Source: Daphnia pulex | Lineage: Eukaryota > Arthropoda > Branchiopoda > Diplostraca > Daphniidae | Direction of reading: 5' to 3' | Assembly (NCBI RefSeq): GCF_021134715.1 | Contig: NC_060021.1 | Coordinates: 10,076,501 to 10,140,500 of the forward strand | DNA: 64,000 nt | Shown: positions 25,805-39,062 of the stretch, one piece after another | Position numbering within the stretch: the first letter of the stretch is position 1 | How the letters are laid out: each line of letters begins with the position of its first letter | Notes under the pieces: model-generated | The model's database searches: none | What the model was told of the DNA's origin: nothing | The model's input: the letters and a program-made list of their open reading frames with translations, nothing else | Made by a program: the position numbers and the translations under genes

Positions 25805-28800
25805 TAGTAAGGTGGCAGTGTCTTATGTTAAGGGTTTTGAATTGGAATTGGAAAAATCCCAAAAGTGTTCTGTTCAGTACTGGTTCTGTTGCAGCCGATG
25901 CCGATATGAAAGAAATTTTGTATTTTGTTAACTTGATATTATGTACAGTTTAAAAAAGTTAATTAACTGTTATTAAACGTTTATATGTAAAGAAGGAAAA
26001 AAATTATGAAAAATTTACATGGTAATGGAGATTGAAAAATTCTTTAGTAAACACAAATTTAAAAAAAACACGTATAGATTAACTACTTAAAAATTGTTGA
26101 GTAATCATCCAATATTTTTTTTTACGTCAACACAATTTATCAAGCTGCAACTGCAACAATCTTTCATCGATTTACAAACAATATGTCAGCGGCGACATAT
26201 TACCTAAAAAATAGTAGATTTAACCATGTTATGTTATGATAGCAAACAAAACCTCAAATTTATCGATCTTTCAATTTCATAAATGAGAACTCAGCAAAAT
26301 GTAGTCACAGCAACCACTTAAGTAGAACTTAGAAGCATTGTCTGTCAATTGTCCTCAAAATAAATAGCAACATAGAATTTGATCTGGGAAAGGCAACAAT
26401 ATTTTGAAGATTTACAACAACTTGAATGCAAAAAGTTAACCTGAAATGTGATACTTATTAAATGCCACAGTAATAATTTTAAATACCGGATAAAATAAGT
26501 ACCTTGCACATAGAAACTATTTGGCTTGAGAAGACACAGCTTGCACTGGATTGTCCTGTTTGATCTCTGTTTTCTCTGTTTGCACCTAGGTAAACTTCAG
26601 CTGAAATTTTCTGAAAACATTGAGCCAAGAATGCAATAAGCATCATTAGTTAAATTTTGTGTTATTTGAACTAATTAAATTAGTAGTGCTTTTATCCCAG
26701 ACAAGCTGTCACATTCCAATGCTGCTCTCCAATTATCAATGGCCATCAAAACCTACAGAAAGAAAAGAAAGATTTATCACATGTAAGGTAACGTGCAGAA
26801 TGACGGGAATAAAGCTAAAAGGGTGATACAGGTGATTATCAAAACAATTAGATGCCCAGTCCCTAGTGTGAGGATCACATGAGCCCGGAACATGCTGTTG
26901 TTGTGAGGCCAGGTAGTGTGGAAAGGATTTTTCATCTTCACCATCGTTTATATGATTGACTTTACATTTGCTGTTGCCTTGTAGTATGTAGCCTAGTAGA
27001 ATGCCACAATCAATAGAAACACATTCTGAATAATGCGCAGGTTTACCTTACCAACTGGGTGTTTTTCCTTTCAGCAATCCACTGTCCAAGCACTGTTGCC
27101 TAGGTGCTGAAACGTCGGGAATCACTTGCAGACAAGGAACATGATCGGATACGCCTTGAGTGCCTTCTCCTCACTTCCTCAGTATAGAAGTTGGACTGGC
27201 GTCCATTATCACCTTGGGGATTTCGTCTGTTTTGTGATGCTGTGTGTGTATGGTGGCTTGTTGGTGAAATTTTGCAAGGAGAACGTTATTACGTGAGTAT
27301 CAAAGTTATTTGTTACCTTTGTTTGTCAGTTCTTTCAATTGAGTGTCACCGAGCTAGAGCAGACATTGTTTTCATGTTACTTTTAATTTAAACGTTTCTT
27401 CTTTCTGACACTAGACGGCATATAGCCTTTGATCATTTTTTACCTGTCAGAATCAGTTTAGTTACGTTAACTTTGCACATCTCTGTAGAGATTTCCCAAT
27501 GCTACTTAAAAAATATTTTTGGTGATAACTGTCAGTTTCCTTTTCAGCAACAAAGCTCACTTGTTACATTTATAATTATGTGTATTTTTTTTCTACTTCC
27601 GGTTTTCTCTTTTTTGTCAGTAGTTCAGTAAATATTCATTCGACGTACAAACTAATCACATATTCGTGATCCTCGTCAAATTTGTGGTAAAGTTCATGTT
27701 TTGTTTTGTACGTTTTCGTACTTCCGGTTTTGAAAATTTTCCTGAACTATAGTTCAGGAAAATTCTCGATTTTGGCCAAAATCTGGATTTCGTTTAAATC
27801 ACATCTAATCGACCCCAAATTTCACGTAGATCACGAATATTTGGTTTATTTGGTCGGCAGCTCAATGGTTGAGGCGCTATCGCTTACTTCCGGTATACTT
27901 CCGGAAAATTTGCATAAAACTAGAAAGTGAGCTTTGTTCTCTGCACAATTCTAAAGACTCCTTGCCTAGTTTAAGCAAACAGAAATGGTCTTTTTGATTA
28001 CTTTTGTGACTTTAGTGACTATCTAAAGCCGGTCAGTTTTGGACGTGTCTAATAGATGGCGTGAAGGAATATTGTGTTGTCAGATGTGGGCTTATGGCGG
28101 CTCGTTGTCTAAATCTATCTTCAGCTACAGCTAATTTCTTCGAAAGTTACATATGAACACATAGGTTAATTCGAGTGATTTCGTTTGTAACTTGTCGGTG
28201 ATGTGTTCTATTCCGTGTACATGTTGGATAACCTTAGTGTTTCTCATCAACTTACAGGAGAAAACGTAGCCTACCGTTGACTATTTTGTTCAAAATGTGC
28301 CATCGAAATGACACAGGTAACTACCAACACTAGCTTTATTACAGTATTACTGTAACATGCAATCTTCTCATCTTTTATTAGGATTCATCATAATTATCTG
28401 CTGTAAGAATTGGACTTGCTAGATCACCAACCCCATCACGGACCAATCTCTCATTCCATCTTCTAGAGAACCTTGGCTAACTGTTTGGTGGTTTCATGTG
28501 TAAGTTCACTTGTCATGTCACAGAACTTTATTTGTTGCAGCCTAACATGTATTCAAAGTATTGATCTGCACTCACGTCTTTCTAATGTTATTTAGACGAT
28601 TTCAACTGCAGTATACTGATTACTGTTTAATTATTCTTTCATAGTTGTCAAGTACATTGATGACACAAATTATTAACAAGGTGATTTAATTTTCTTGTTT
28701 TTTATTTACAGGTTTGAAACTATAGGTTTCTAAATTTTGCATGACAGACTTTAAGAAAAGTCATGTTGAAGATAAAGGACTGGCAGACTGTCAACAAGGT

Positions 28801-30490
28801 ACGCTACCTTGTTTGGTAACCTTGAATTGGCTTGGCTGCTTCCCTTGAATCTCCTTTTTTACTTCCTTTAGCTTGATTTGAGGTATTGCTTTCTGTCACT
28901 CAAATATTGCTGAAAATTATTGTCAAACTAATAAAGGTTCATTCTGTCTACAGGGTAACTCCTTTGCTACTTATCATGGACTTCATCCATTGGTGATGCT
29001 GTAATTCAAGAGAATGCTGTCATTCAAGACTGATAAATTGGTGTTAGATGAAACAAGTGCATATCTGGGCTCCCTCGCTAACCATTGGTCGTGTAATCAC
29101 CCTGGCTGCAGTCAATTAAGGCAGTCTCCCCCTGTCTTGATTGACTGTATGTGCGAGTTTCAAAAGCAGTTTATCACCCAAATGAGACAAAAGGAGTATA
29201 TCAGTTTGTTTTATTTGGGTATAAATTGTTTTAAAATTGCACAGAAACACATTTATCTTGTACCGGACGCTTTGTTTATTGAATTACATCAATTATGGAT
29301 ATTATATGGGTATTTTATTAATTAACTTTTTCATTTAAAATTAATTGAATTAAAAGTTAATCGATTTAACTTAAAGTTAAATTAATGAAAATTATTTTTT
29401 GTTTTAAATTTATTAATTTAAAAGATGATTATTTCAATTTTAAATGATTTTTCAGAAATACTTGGTTATTTTTTATTTATTGTAACATTTAACACAATGA
29501 AAACTACATTTCGTACTAAAGTTACAGACATACCCAAAAATTGCAGATTTGAGTTTGATATACAATTAATAATTAAATGATCTAATTAGGGTTGAGGTAA
29601 TTTCATCATCTAGGATGACCAGTTATAACTGTTGTTGCAACATATCATATCGGAGAATAAAAACACCCAGGTTACTTCAATCACATACACACTTTGTAAC
29701 ACAAACAAATATAAAATATTTTTTTCAACATGAATTTCAATGTCACAGCAACGTCAGGATAGCTCCAGCATCAGTTACTGCAAGGACTCCAGCATCAGTT
29801 ACTTCAAAGACTTCAGAACAATCCAGGATTCAAACTTGAACAGAAACCAGACTACAAAACCGCTTAACATTTTCACCATCCTGTGAGAAAAAAAAATAAA
29901 ATTTTTATAAAATCGACAGGTACGTTAGAAATTTTTTAGTTACCATTTCTATGAATATTTTTTTCAGCTATACTTTAAGCCTAGCTTCGACGTAACTGCA
30001 TGCAACAGGATGATACATCATCGTCACCAAGGCAGATGCATCACATTATCACGAAGTCCTGTTAGGAGAAAGAAAAATCATTAATTTACAAATAAACCTG
30101 TACCAAATGTTAAAATAAAACACAATGGTAGACGAGAAAGAAAATAGTCATGTCAAGTTCAGATTAAAAATCAGATCAAATTCAAGCAGGAGCGAAAAAA
30201 TCCATTTCAAGGTGAGGTTGCATCAATGTTTGTTAAAGGAAATGGAATTTCATAGTTTAGTTAAATAAAAAAAAAATTAATCTACAGCAAATGTTGATAA
30301 GGCAGGTATCTATCTTTTCACAAAAACTTAGACCCACTACCAATATTTCAATTGGAACTTGAAACTTCCCCAATTACAACCCAAAATCACAACCATATTA
30401 TTGTTTCAAGATGACTATGTTACTGTTACATGTCAGGATGTCACCAGCAATGGAGATTCCAGAACCTTCAGCTTCATTTAAATTGAACTT
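25805..30490. other. non-coding, AT-rich region with a fold-back element
   Basis: No complete gene recognised. A short minus-strand stretch near 27050-27120 is open (IPDVSAPRQQCLDSGLLKG) and ends at a donor (TTG then GTAAGG), which may be an isolated exon. The region contains the palindromic element at 27549-27938 and a TAGATGGCG motif at 28053. Confidence 0.4.
27549..27938. mobile_element. palindromic fold-back / MITE-like element
   Basis: About 390 bp whose ends are 14-bp perfect inverted repeats (AACAAAGCTCACTT at left, its complement at right). The centre, 27735-27764, is a perfect 30-bp palindrome around CTGAACTATAGTTCAG. Between centre and ends the arms still pair imperfectly; for example ATATTCGTGATCCTCGT near 27660 matches the reverse complement of the sequence near 27825, and ACTTCCGG occurs in both arms. 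It carries no open frame for a transposase. No clear target-site duplication is visible. It is best read as a non-autonomous hairpin DNA element. Confidence 0.7.
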
Positions 30491-30492
30491 AC

Positions 30493-32550
30493 TTCCAACA
30501 GTTGGCTGCAACAAAACCACCTGTATGACAGTAATGAAGGTTAAAATTTACCAAAATCTTAATTTCTTCAAAACATAGGAAATCTCTTACCCAAACATGA
30601 ACTGCAAACCAAATAGAGCCACCAATATAAACTCACTGACTATGGAAACCTAACAAGCAAAATAACATTATTGAACAGAACCAGAAACATTTTGAAATGT
30701 GAAACAAAAATGATATAATATACAAAGTAAATAGAAGAATTTTAATTCTTACTTAGGCTCACAATTATACAATGATTCAAACACTCAATTGTTAAGGCAG
30801 TGATTTCTTCAAATTTCAAGCTTGCACCACACTTTACAGACAGCATACAGCACCACAGACTGCACACAGAAGCTCATCACAACAGCACATGGTCTTCATA
30901 CAACAGTTCACCACACACAGTTTACCAGCTAGCTGCAACAAATTCAAGTGGACATTGGACTGCCTTGAAAAAGCTCAACTTCATCAAGCAATTAATCCTA
31001 CTTCAAAAGAAACTTAATATCAAAGGACAAAGTATTAAGTGACAATGTTAATTAACTACATCATTCCTATTTCTTACCATCCAAGATCCAACAAAGCCAG
31101 CTTGAGGGAAAATACTCCAAAGGACAAGAAAAGGGGTGTATCAAAATATGAATATAGTATAATATACCTAGAATTATTAAAAAATCTGTGAAAAATTTTT
31201 ACATTCAGAAACCATAATGAATTAAAACCTCAATTACCTTGAAGATATTTGTGAAGAAGAATGTTACAATTGACGGCACTGATCACGAACACCGTAACTG
31301 ACAGCGCCCGGAATAGAAATGACGTCAGTGGAAAGCTTGCCCATGTTTCCAATTTGTTAACACCAGGAAGTTACCCCCTGGTAGACAAACTCTGAAGCCA
31401 ATACGATTACTAAAATAAAAAATTCTTTTCCGTTGAATTGAAATAATTCATTTACCATTAACAAGTCTGCGCAAGCTCCATTTCAACGCATCTCTAATGA
31501 AGGACCACTGCACCCCAAACAGCCACATCAAAACAGCTCAATCATCAAACCGTCCATGATAACCTATTAGCACAATTCAAAAGAACATTTGTGAACCAAT
31601 TACATTGATAACGTGAAAAATAAGATTTCAAAATACAGTTTTCAAATTAAAACAACAAATGCAAGTTTAACATAAGCTTATAACTGTAAAATTAAGTAAT
31701 CAAATATATATTAGGTAAGGCAGCTATTAACTTCCATTTTACATTAGACTCAAGTAAATAAATCAAGATAGCCAAAGATTATCACATCACAAAGATTTCA
31801 TTTAGATTATTAAGAAAACAGGGAATATCAATTTCTGTTCCGACCCAAAAAAATTGCAAATCTCTACAAGCTGATGATCTTTTCATAAACACTGTCTTGT
31901 TTAGAAGCAGGAAATAGTTACTTCATTTAAATCAAGAACTCAATGTTAACAGTTTCATTTCAATTAATTCCTAACTAAGATACTAGGAAGCACACATACC
32001 TAGACAAGTCTAAGGCAAAATGCTAACCCTTGATTTATCCTATGAGCACATTATTTCCATTCCAGGTTTGTTTTTTACATCACAATTTTATCCCACAATA
32101 TATTAGAGTATAGACCCTCTTCAAGACTAACCTTAATTCCACGGCAGCTATCAAGTACACATAAAGCTATGACTATAGCTTGGACTTCATCAGGCTGTCA
32201 AAAGATAAATAAAAGCTCAATTACTATCGGAAAATTTTAATTCAAAGCAAGTCTTATTTCTAAGTTAATCAACATTTTACGTTTACTGTTTTAGACGTGC
32301 ACCATGCATCAAGAGACGACATTTTGGGGGAAAAGTACAGCAGCCAACATGACCAGATGGAATTGCCAAGTCGAAATTGAAAGCCATGTTACACTTAAAT
32401 TGACCAAACAAAACTTTTAATTTCATAACCTCATAGAATAAAAACAGGACTTACCATTATTAATACGAAAACTGTCGGGTGAGAGAATTTCCTGTAAGAC
32501 TGCACCAAACCTTCACGAACAGCGTCTCCGATGAAAAGAACGAGATAAAA
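30493..32550 (-). CDS. possible multi-exon gene, partly hydrophobic unknown protein
   Basis: On the minus strand a chain of short segments is flanked by splice signals with matching phases: about 32536 to 32455 (ends HPTVFVLIM), 32194-32132 (PDEVQAIVIALCVLDSCRGI), 31507-31456 (WSFIRDALKWSLRRLVN), 31377-31238, 31100-31078 (AGFVGSWM), 30649-30591 (VSIVSEFILVALFGLQFMF) and 30520-30493 (WFCCSQLLE). Four donors are consensus GTAAGA/GTAAGT. The 31377-31238 segment enters in one frame and leaves in another, so it needs an alternative splice or carries a frameshift; the locus may be a pseudogene. One clear membrane-like stretch is present. I recognise no family and found neither start nor end. Confidence 0.38.
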
Positions 32551-32649
32551 GGAAAAGTCTTATTCAATTTATCTTTGTTTTCTTTGATGACCCGTCCCCC
32601 ATACATCCATCCCGAATACCAATACAGGGCTGAATAATTCAATCCCTAA

Positions 32650-34710
32650 ACACAACGAAATATTTAGCCACCTAGTGACAGCCCTTAGCATCCACGCACA
32701 ACGGACGCCAGGATACGCCCTAGAGTGGACGGAAAATAGAATGTTGGGTTCTTTTCGGTGTCACACGAATATTTACACACTTTTCATAAAATATTTACGA
32801 ATTTAGAAACCGAAAGTAGGTTAAGAATTTCAAGTAGAATCAATATGAGAATAAAAATTAACTACGCAGGCACTAGAATCATTGAAGAAATCTACATTTT
32901 TAAAAATGTTGAATTTATTCGAAAAACACAAATAAAATTACGAAAAAAACAAAGAAAGGAGCATCACAAGAACTTTTGACATGTGACTAGAAAATAATGC
33001 GATGTTAGCGATATCTTAAACACGAAAGTGATCGTTTTTCCTTTTCCTTTTACACGCTACTAATAAAAGTGCGCAAAGTTTTTTTATTTTTTTTAAGGAC
33101 TTATCTGCGCTGATGCATACATATATATCTGAGCTCCCTTTTTTTCTGTTGTCCGTGGCCCGCCGTTACCCCTTGACTTACGATACGCCCGTGGTAGGAC
33201 ATGCTTCCACTGTGATTTATCAATGAACGAGTTCAATCAAGGATTCATCTGTAATCATTTATTTTCGCAATTATTTCCAGAATCGACCAAAGATGAGAGA
33301 AGACTGAAAGAAAACAAATTAAAGAATGAAATATAAGCCGAGGAAGCTATATCACAGGCATATGATGGGAGATGGTACGTATGAACAGATATCTCTCAAT
33401 AACGTAATCCCCGTGGTTGAAGTGCGGGGTGAATGATGGGGAGTAAAGAGTATGGACCAACGGAAAAGGGATGAAAACGACAGGACTCTTAGAAATTTCA
33501 GCAACCACTGCCATGTAACCACTCATATCGTACGGTTAGGCACGCTCCAAGTTCAGACATTCATTCACCTAGTATTTTACACATGGGCATAAGAATGTGT
33601 GTGCCTCGAAAGATTGCCACTTGCATGGTCAAGATGTTTAGCCTGTAGAGCAAGAATCGATTCTATCTCGACCTATAAAGGCCTGCAAAACTTGTTCAAC
33701 TGCGTTACTTTCGACCTCTATTAGCTGTTGATATTTGTTGGTTATTATCACTGAAGTAGTAACAATCTAACTGAGAGGCATTACACATCGGAAAGGGGAC
33801 ATTCATCGACATTGATTGGATGAAAAACGAGGCTATTTTGAAAACGCTGAAGCTCGTGAGATACAAAAATGATGAAAAGAGCGTGAGGGGAGAATTCAAT
33901 GTTGGCCCAATATTGTTAACAAGTGCTTGCCAGACAAACAAAAAAATAGGAGAAAAGAAAAGAGCTACTCGGGATTTCACTCTAAAAGAAAACATTCGCA
34001 CAGGTAGTGATGAAGAGGCATATTATTCACGAGGTGAGGAGTGCGATAATTATATATATATACTCTGAATGTGTTTCGATCTAGATCACGGATCATATGA
34101 GGCGGAGGTGATCGGGAGGGAAGGGGAGGGCTGGTTCGGAGATGTGAATAACTCTTATCGTTCTCTTTTCAATGGGAGCTAAAGGAGGGAATTTTTATGT
34201 TTTTTTGTTTTGTTTTTTTGTTTTTTCCTATATTCTCGTTTTGGCAATTAATGATAAATCACATAGCCCGAGTCCCTCGGCGACCCGAGACTGCCGCTGT
34301 CGGATTTTCCGTGTTTTTCCAGCTGCTGAAAAGCCGCAACCGCAGTCAAGAGGCAATATTTCTGGACCATAAATTACCGAAATTCAAAATAAATCATACG
34401 CTCACACATGCACACGCAAAACAAACCAACACTTCCTGTACACGTTCTTTTGCCTAAATCCCAGTGTGGCAAACTACGCTGTGGATGCAGAATTGCAGAT
34501 TTACTGGTGCGACTGAAATTCGTCAGGATTGACCACTTGGCATCGGGGAGTGGGTCAAACGAATAGAGGGAAACAAACAAACAGAAAAGAATTGCACAAC
34601 AAACATGGCAAAGGAGTCCAGTATCAATGGTCACCAACACGCAAACAACCGTCCGGAATAGAAAAATAAAGGTTTAAATATTTTGTTTTTTCGTTTTGTT
34701 TTTGTTTTCT

Positions 34711-34741
<31 letters not shown>

Positions 34742-34885
34742 TTTCTTGTAGTAGTATTTTTTTTTTGTTTTGTTTTTAGCGTGCTTCTGTGTGAGGTGTG
34801 TTACATAGAATATTGCGATTGCACTATAATTAGTGTTTCTCTTTTTAACTGTTTTAGCTATTGTTGAAGTAACCAGCAAACTTCT
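32650..34885. other. non-coding region, includes probable 3' UTR of the ABCG gene
   Basis: No gene seen. On the minus strand this follows the ABCG stop codon. It includes a T27 run (34718-34744) that reads as poly-A on the ABCG sense strand, and a minus-strand AATAAA at 33263-33258 that could be a distal polyadenylation signal. Confidence 0.45.
34718..34744. repeat. poly-T/poly-A tract
   Basis: 27 consecutive T on the plus strand inside a longer T-rich stretch (34680-34780), about 140 bases after the ABCG stop on the minus strand. Confidence 0.9.
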
Positions 34886-37882
34886 TTATCTTGGTCTGCG
34901 GAAATAACGCAACACCATATAGCCTAAAATTCGAAAAACGAAGAGGAAAGCCAACAACAGAAGCGTGTTGGCCCATAAGGGGAACCCAGTGCCACCAGAA
35001 GCTGCAAGGATGGCGTGTGGAGGAATCTCTTCCGCCCCGTTGACACACGCGTCAAAACGTGAATTCTTTTCGGCGCACCTAAATAGAAAATAAAAATAAT
35101 TTAAAAAAATGTTTCATAAAACATACACAATAGTATTAATAAGTAAGCCAAGGTGGAGTTTTAACATACCGAACTGGTGAATTTGGGTTAAACTCCACTA
35201 TTTGCATGTTCTGGAACGCATAATGGACGAGGGAAAAGTACCGCATCCACTCCATCCATGCCGGGATCGACGTGGACAAGAACCCACCAAATAACTGACT
35301 GGCAAGGGTATAAAGTGCGCTAATGGTAATTGATACTTCCAGGTCCATACAAGCCGCCCCGATAAATAAGCCAGCACTCTACCAAAGAAACATTCAAAAT
35401 GTCAGTACGCCTATTCCTTATAATCAAAATTGAAATTCGATCAATCGCTTACTTGAGCCACGACTGTGTTGAGTAATAGGAAGCCAAGCTGAATGACGAA
35501 AGTTCCGGGATTGAAGAAATCGACCGCCAACATCGGATAAGAAATTATGTGATAGACGGCCGGTAGGGTTATGATGAGCGGCAGCTCGCCGACCATTTTG
35601 GCCATGTAGTACGCCGAAAGACGATAGGCACCCGACTGTCTTTCCTTTTTGATAACTTCTTGCTCTGACGGAACTATTGATAAAGACAACGTTATTACGT
35701 TTCAATCACAAAAGCAAATCATTTGTAAATAGTAGCCAGACTCACATGAAGATAAGGCTCCGAAGAGTGCAAAAAGCATCCAGTAAGTGGTCGAAAAGAA
35801 CATCCAGCCTTGAATGTTGGTAAGTGTTTCTTCTTTCCTGTCGACTCGGAACCACAAAAGACCAGACATGAGGCCTAAGCCAAGCGTTTGAATCCAATTA
35901 AGACGCGAAAGCATTCGCGGGCGTGTCACAGTAAAGTTGCGTCTTGACAAGACCTGAGAGAGAAAAAAATATATTATTACATCATGCATTCGTTTCGGCA
36001 TGTTAGAAATCACTGTAAAAATACTTTGAATTGGGTCCAGAAAGATGTCGGCCATTTCGTAGACTCGTCCCAGTGAAACTCGGCCGGCGAGCTGTGGCAC
36101 CCGCTGCTGGCCTGAGTGCTGTGAGACGCATGGCTTTGATTATCTGACCAGGAAGAACGGCCGCTGTCTTCCTCTTCTTTAGCTAGTTTTCAAATAAATA
36201 TTTAGTTTTGAATTAGTTGGACGCTAATTGGCGCTGATGAACTCACCGATTTTATTGTAAACGCAAGGTACGCCTTTTTCGATGGTCAAACGCAGTTCGA
36301 CCGAACGTGGTGGAGATGGAGGCGAGGTTAAATGCCATTCATTTCCTTGGCAGGCGTAATCTTGTGTGGGACTAGGTAGTTGTGCTGCGACAATAACGAA
36401 AATGATGACATCCATCAAACGAGCTCTCTAGAGTGTCACGGTATTAGCTTCAACTACTCACCAGGGTCAAGATTGGAGCCGTGAAGGCCGTCTAGGTAGT
36501 TCTCGTAAATGGTACTGGTACTTGTAGTTCCGCCGACTCCAACAGTCATAAGCAACTGCTCGGCAAGATCCGGATCGCTCCGCGTCTCTCTGTACGAAGT
36601 AATGATCCTCTCCTGATTCTCGGCCGTTCCTTTGACTTGCTCCACTGTAACATTTGCCCAACAAAAGAAAAAAAAACAATATAAAACTTGCCGACGCACA
36701 AAATATACTACACTGCCGCGAGGGAGTATATTTGACGTACGGATAAAATCGGCCGGATTATAGTGCGGCTCGATGGGGAGGCCGATGTGTTTGAAGAAGT
36801 CGACGACTTTTTTCGTGTCGCCAAAATAAGCCGTCTGGCCGTTGCAAAGCAGCAAGAGCCGATCGAACATGTAGAAGATCTGCGACGAGGGTTGGTGAAC
36901 AGTCAAGACGACCGTTTTGTTTTCCTGACGAGCGTAATTCTTCAGCGTCGTCATCAAACTGTGCGCCGTACTAGAGTCCAATCCGGAAGTAGGCTCCTGT
37001 CAATTCCAAATGAATCGTTCGATTAATTTGTTGATACAAGTGAGTCAAAAGCGTACGTGCGCGGGTGGTACAAGGTTCAGTTCACGACACTTACGTCCAG
37101 TAGAAGAAGCGCTGGATTTGTCAGCAGCTCACACGCAATGTTGGCACGTTTCTTTTCGCCGCCAGACAGACCTCTTCTCAACCCGTCTCCAATGACTGCC
37201 AAGTAACAAAGGAAAGGGTTAACAACACGGCCATGGACTTTCGGTCAAGGGTGACTGACACTCAAATAAGGGCAGAAACGGGACTTACTCGTGTCTTGAC
37301 ATCGCTGAAGATCTAGAATCTCGATGATGTGATTGACATGCTGCATTTTGTCATTGTACGACATTGCTTCTGGCAAGCGCAGCAACGCCGTGTACTGCAA
37401 ATAAATCAACATTTGTCACCGATTCAATTCATTAACGCCCCAAGAAAAAATCCCCGCAAGAACCCCCCTCAAAAAAAAAAATAGAAATCAGATAAGACGA
37501 CACGTACCACTAATGTCTGTTTGAGCGTCAAGTCAGGGAAGAAGACGTCGTGCTGGAGGACATAGCAAATCTTGCGTCGGAGCTTCTTGTTCAGCAGCTC
37601 TCCGTTAAGGTGGATAGTGCCACTCTCGAGGGGTAACCGGCCAGAGATGGCATTTAGCAAAGTCGTTTTGCCAGACCCTATCAATCCAAATGTGCCGTTA
37701 GAAACACTACGTAAATGATTGAACATTTTGATTACTCACCCGAAGGTCCCATGACTGCCAGAATTTCACCAGGTTGGACAACACCCGAAACTTCGTTGAG
37801 CAAAGCCCGCTTGCCCATCGAGACAGACAGGCTGGTAAAGTGAAGGTCCATAGGACGAGTTTTGCCAGTTGGCCCATCCGGT
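34886..37882 (-). CDS. ABCG-family half-transporter (exons 2-13)
   Basis: ATP-driven membrane half-transporter of the ABCG (White-like) subfamily, expected to dimerise; the substrate cannot be read from sequence. Minus-strand exons: 37882-37740, 37677-37508, 37394-37289, 37195-37095, 36996-36741, 36644-36462, 36384-36247, 36182-36025, 35953-35746, 35673-35453, 35378-35170, 35078-34886; all phases agree. With the proposed first exon (54774-54677) the protein is 727 residues. The nucleotide-binding domain precedes the membrane domain, as in all ABCG proteins. It has Walker A GPSGSGKTT (formed across an intron), Q-loop [12 protein letters not shown], signature [12 protein letters not shown], Walker B ALLLLDEPTSGLD and H-loop [10 protein letters not shown] Ser/acidic linker ([12 protein letters not shown]) leads to six membrane segments, from [18 protein letters not shown] to [20 protein letters not shown], with a two-cysteine loop ([11 protein letters not shown]) before the last. 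All ATPase motifs are intact. Tandem acceptors at 36182 and 36176 could add or remove two residues. Confidence 0.95.
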
Positions 37883-39031
37883 CTAAATTCAAAAGAAACA
37901 AACCAAAAATTAGAACTAAATTTAGACATTTCATTCACGGGCTTATTCAATTTGTAGAACTAAAATATGGGCACCGTACCGAAAGTGACATTTTCGAGTT
38001 GGCGATGAGCAACCACTCGCTTTGCCCAATCGACTGACCATCATGGCAAAATCGCACTGATATAAACTACGTTTTTAATAGACGGATATGCGTGTCTCTT
38101 TTTTTCTTCTTCTTCAAAATAACCAAGGGATACCTCCAAAAAGTAAATCGAACATCGGCGATCAAACACAATTTCGTCGGCCAAAATTGACGAACACCAC
38201 TAGTAAATTCACGGATATATCAAAACTTTGATTTCTGTTTTGATGGCGGACAACGTGTCAAAGAAACACCTGGTTGGAATGACCCACTGCCGTCTACCAG
38301 CGTCGAGCGACAGCGAGAAACTGAGCCTCGAGGGGGGTAAGATAGCAGATACTTGGACGTCAATTGATCCGTCCGTTGCTCATGGTAGCAGCAGCAGCAG
38401 CTCCTACACCACCAGAACCAGGAACCAACTCGTACTTCCTGAGAGAGTCCGACTATCACTGCACCACCCTTCTTACTAACGTCCAGACTATAGAGAATGT
38501 GAAGGACGCTCGAGAAACCTTTTCATTTATTTTGTTTTTTTTCTCTCTGGGGTTCTTTTACTCGCCCACTACCCACTGCCACCCACCCCTTCACTCCACA
38601 TTTTACCGCCTCCCAACGCAACGAGTTCCCCCTCCTCGCCGGCCGTACTCGCCGTGCAGTACAAGAATCTCTCATTGTCCGTCTCTTCAATAATCAAACA
38701 ATCAAACTTGAACTTAGAAATCAGCTTTGTAATGGAAAGACGAGTGTATTCTGTAGTAGTAGCCTGAAAAAGTTGGTTCGCCTCCTGTTTACATTATGTA
38801 TCGGGAAACACTAAATCGCCGGACTACATGCCCGTGCCTGACTCGCTCCGATATTCCAGCAGACCCTTTCTAAAGTCTTTTAACTGAATTATCTCGCAGC
38901 TAAAAAAGTAGGCATTCACGACGAAAAACAAGGCAACCCAGTTCTCGAAATATTGTATAATTGAAATTGTAGTCTCGAGGCACATCTCTACTGTCCGTCC
39001 GAAACTTCCTGGTTTTATGAATAGAAATGAC

Positions 39032-39062
39032 AAGATGTACACCGCAACGCGGTGTACATCTT
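39032..39062. repeat. perfect hairpin, 14-bp arms with 3-base loop
   Basis: Arms AAGATGTACACCGC and its exact complement are separated by AAC, and followed by a T run. It lies inside the putative ABCG intron, with no neighbouring gene that would explain it. Confidence 0.85.

Noticed and set aside
27095-27130. GAAACGTC core resembling the 3' part of a hammerhead ribozyme as in Penelope-like elements.
   Set aside because: No CTGATGA core segment or matching stems could be found nearby.
27855-27930. Sequence GGCAGCTCAATGGTTGAGGCGCT resembling a tRNA D-arm region.
   Set aside because: No acceptor-stem pairing, anticodon arm or B-box (GGTTCGAATC-type) follows; it is part of the fold-back element.
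31999-32040. A 40-nt minus-strand segment with acceptor and donor (TCTAG then GTATGT) between two proposed exons of the cryptic gene.
   Set aside because: Including it breaks the reading frame; omitting it keeps neighbouring phases compatible.
36763-37026. Plus-strand open frame over the ABCG exons.
   Set aside because: It is antisense to well-supported coding exons with intact ABC motifs.
38228-38479. ORF starting MISVLMADNVSKKH near the ABCG exons, a candidate alternative first exon or nested gene.
   Set aside because: It lies on the opposite strand to ABCG. The minus strand here has stops before any usable donor, and the serine run comes from a GCA/AGC microsatellite.
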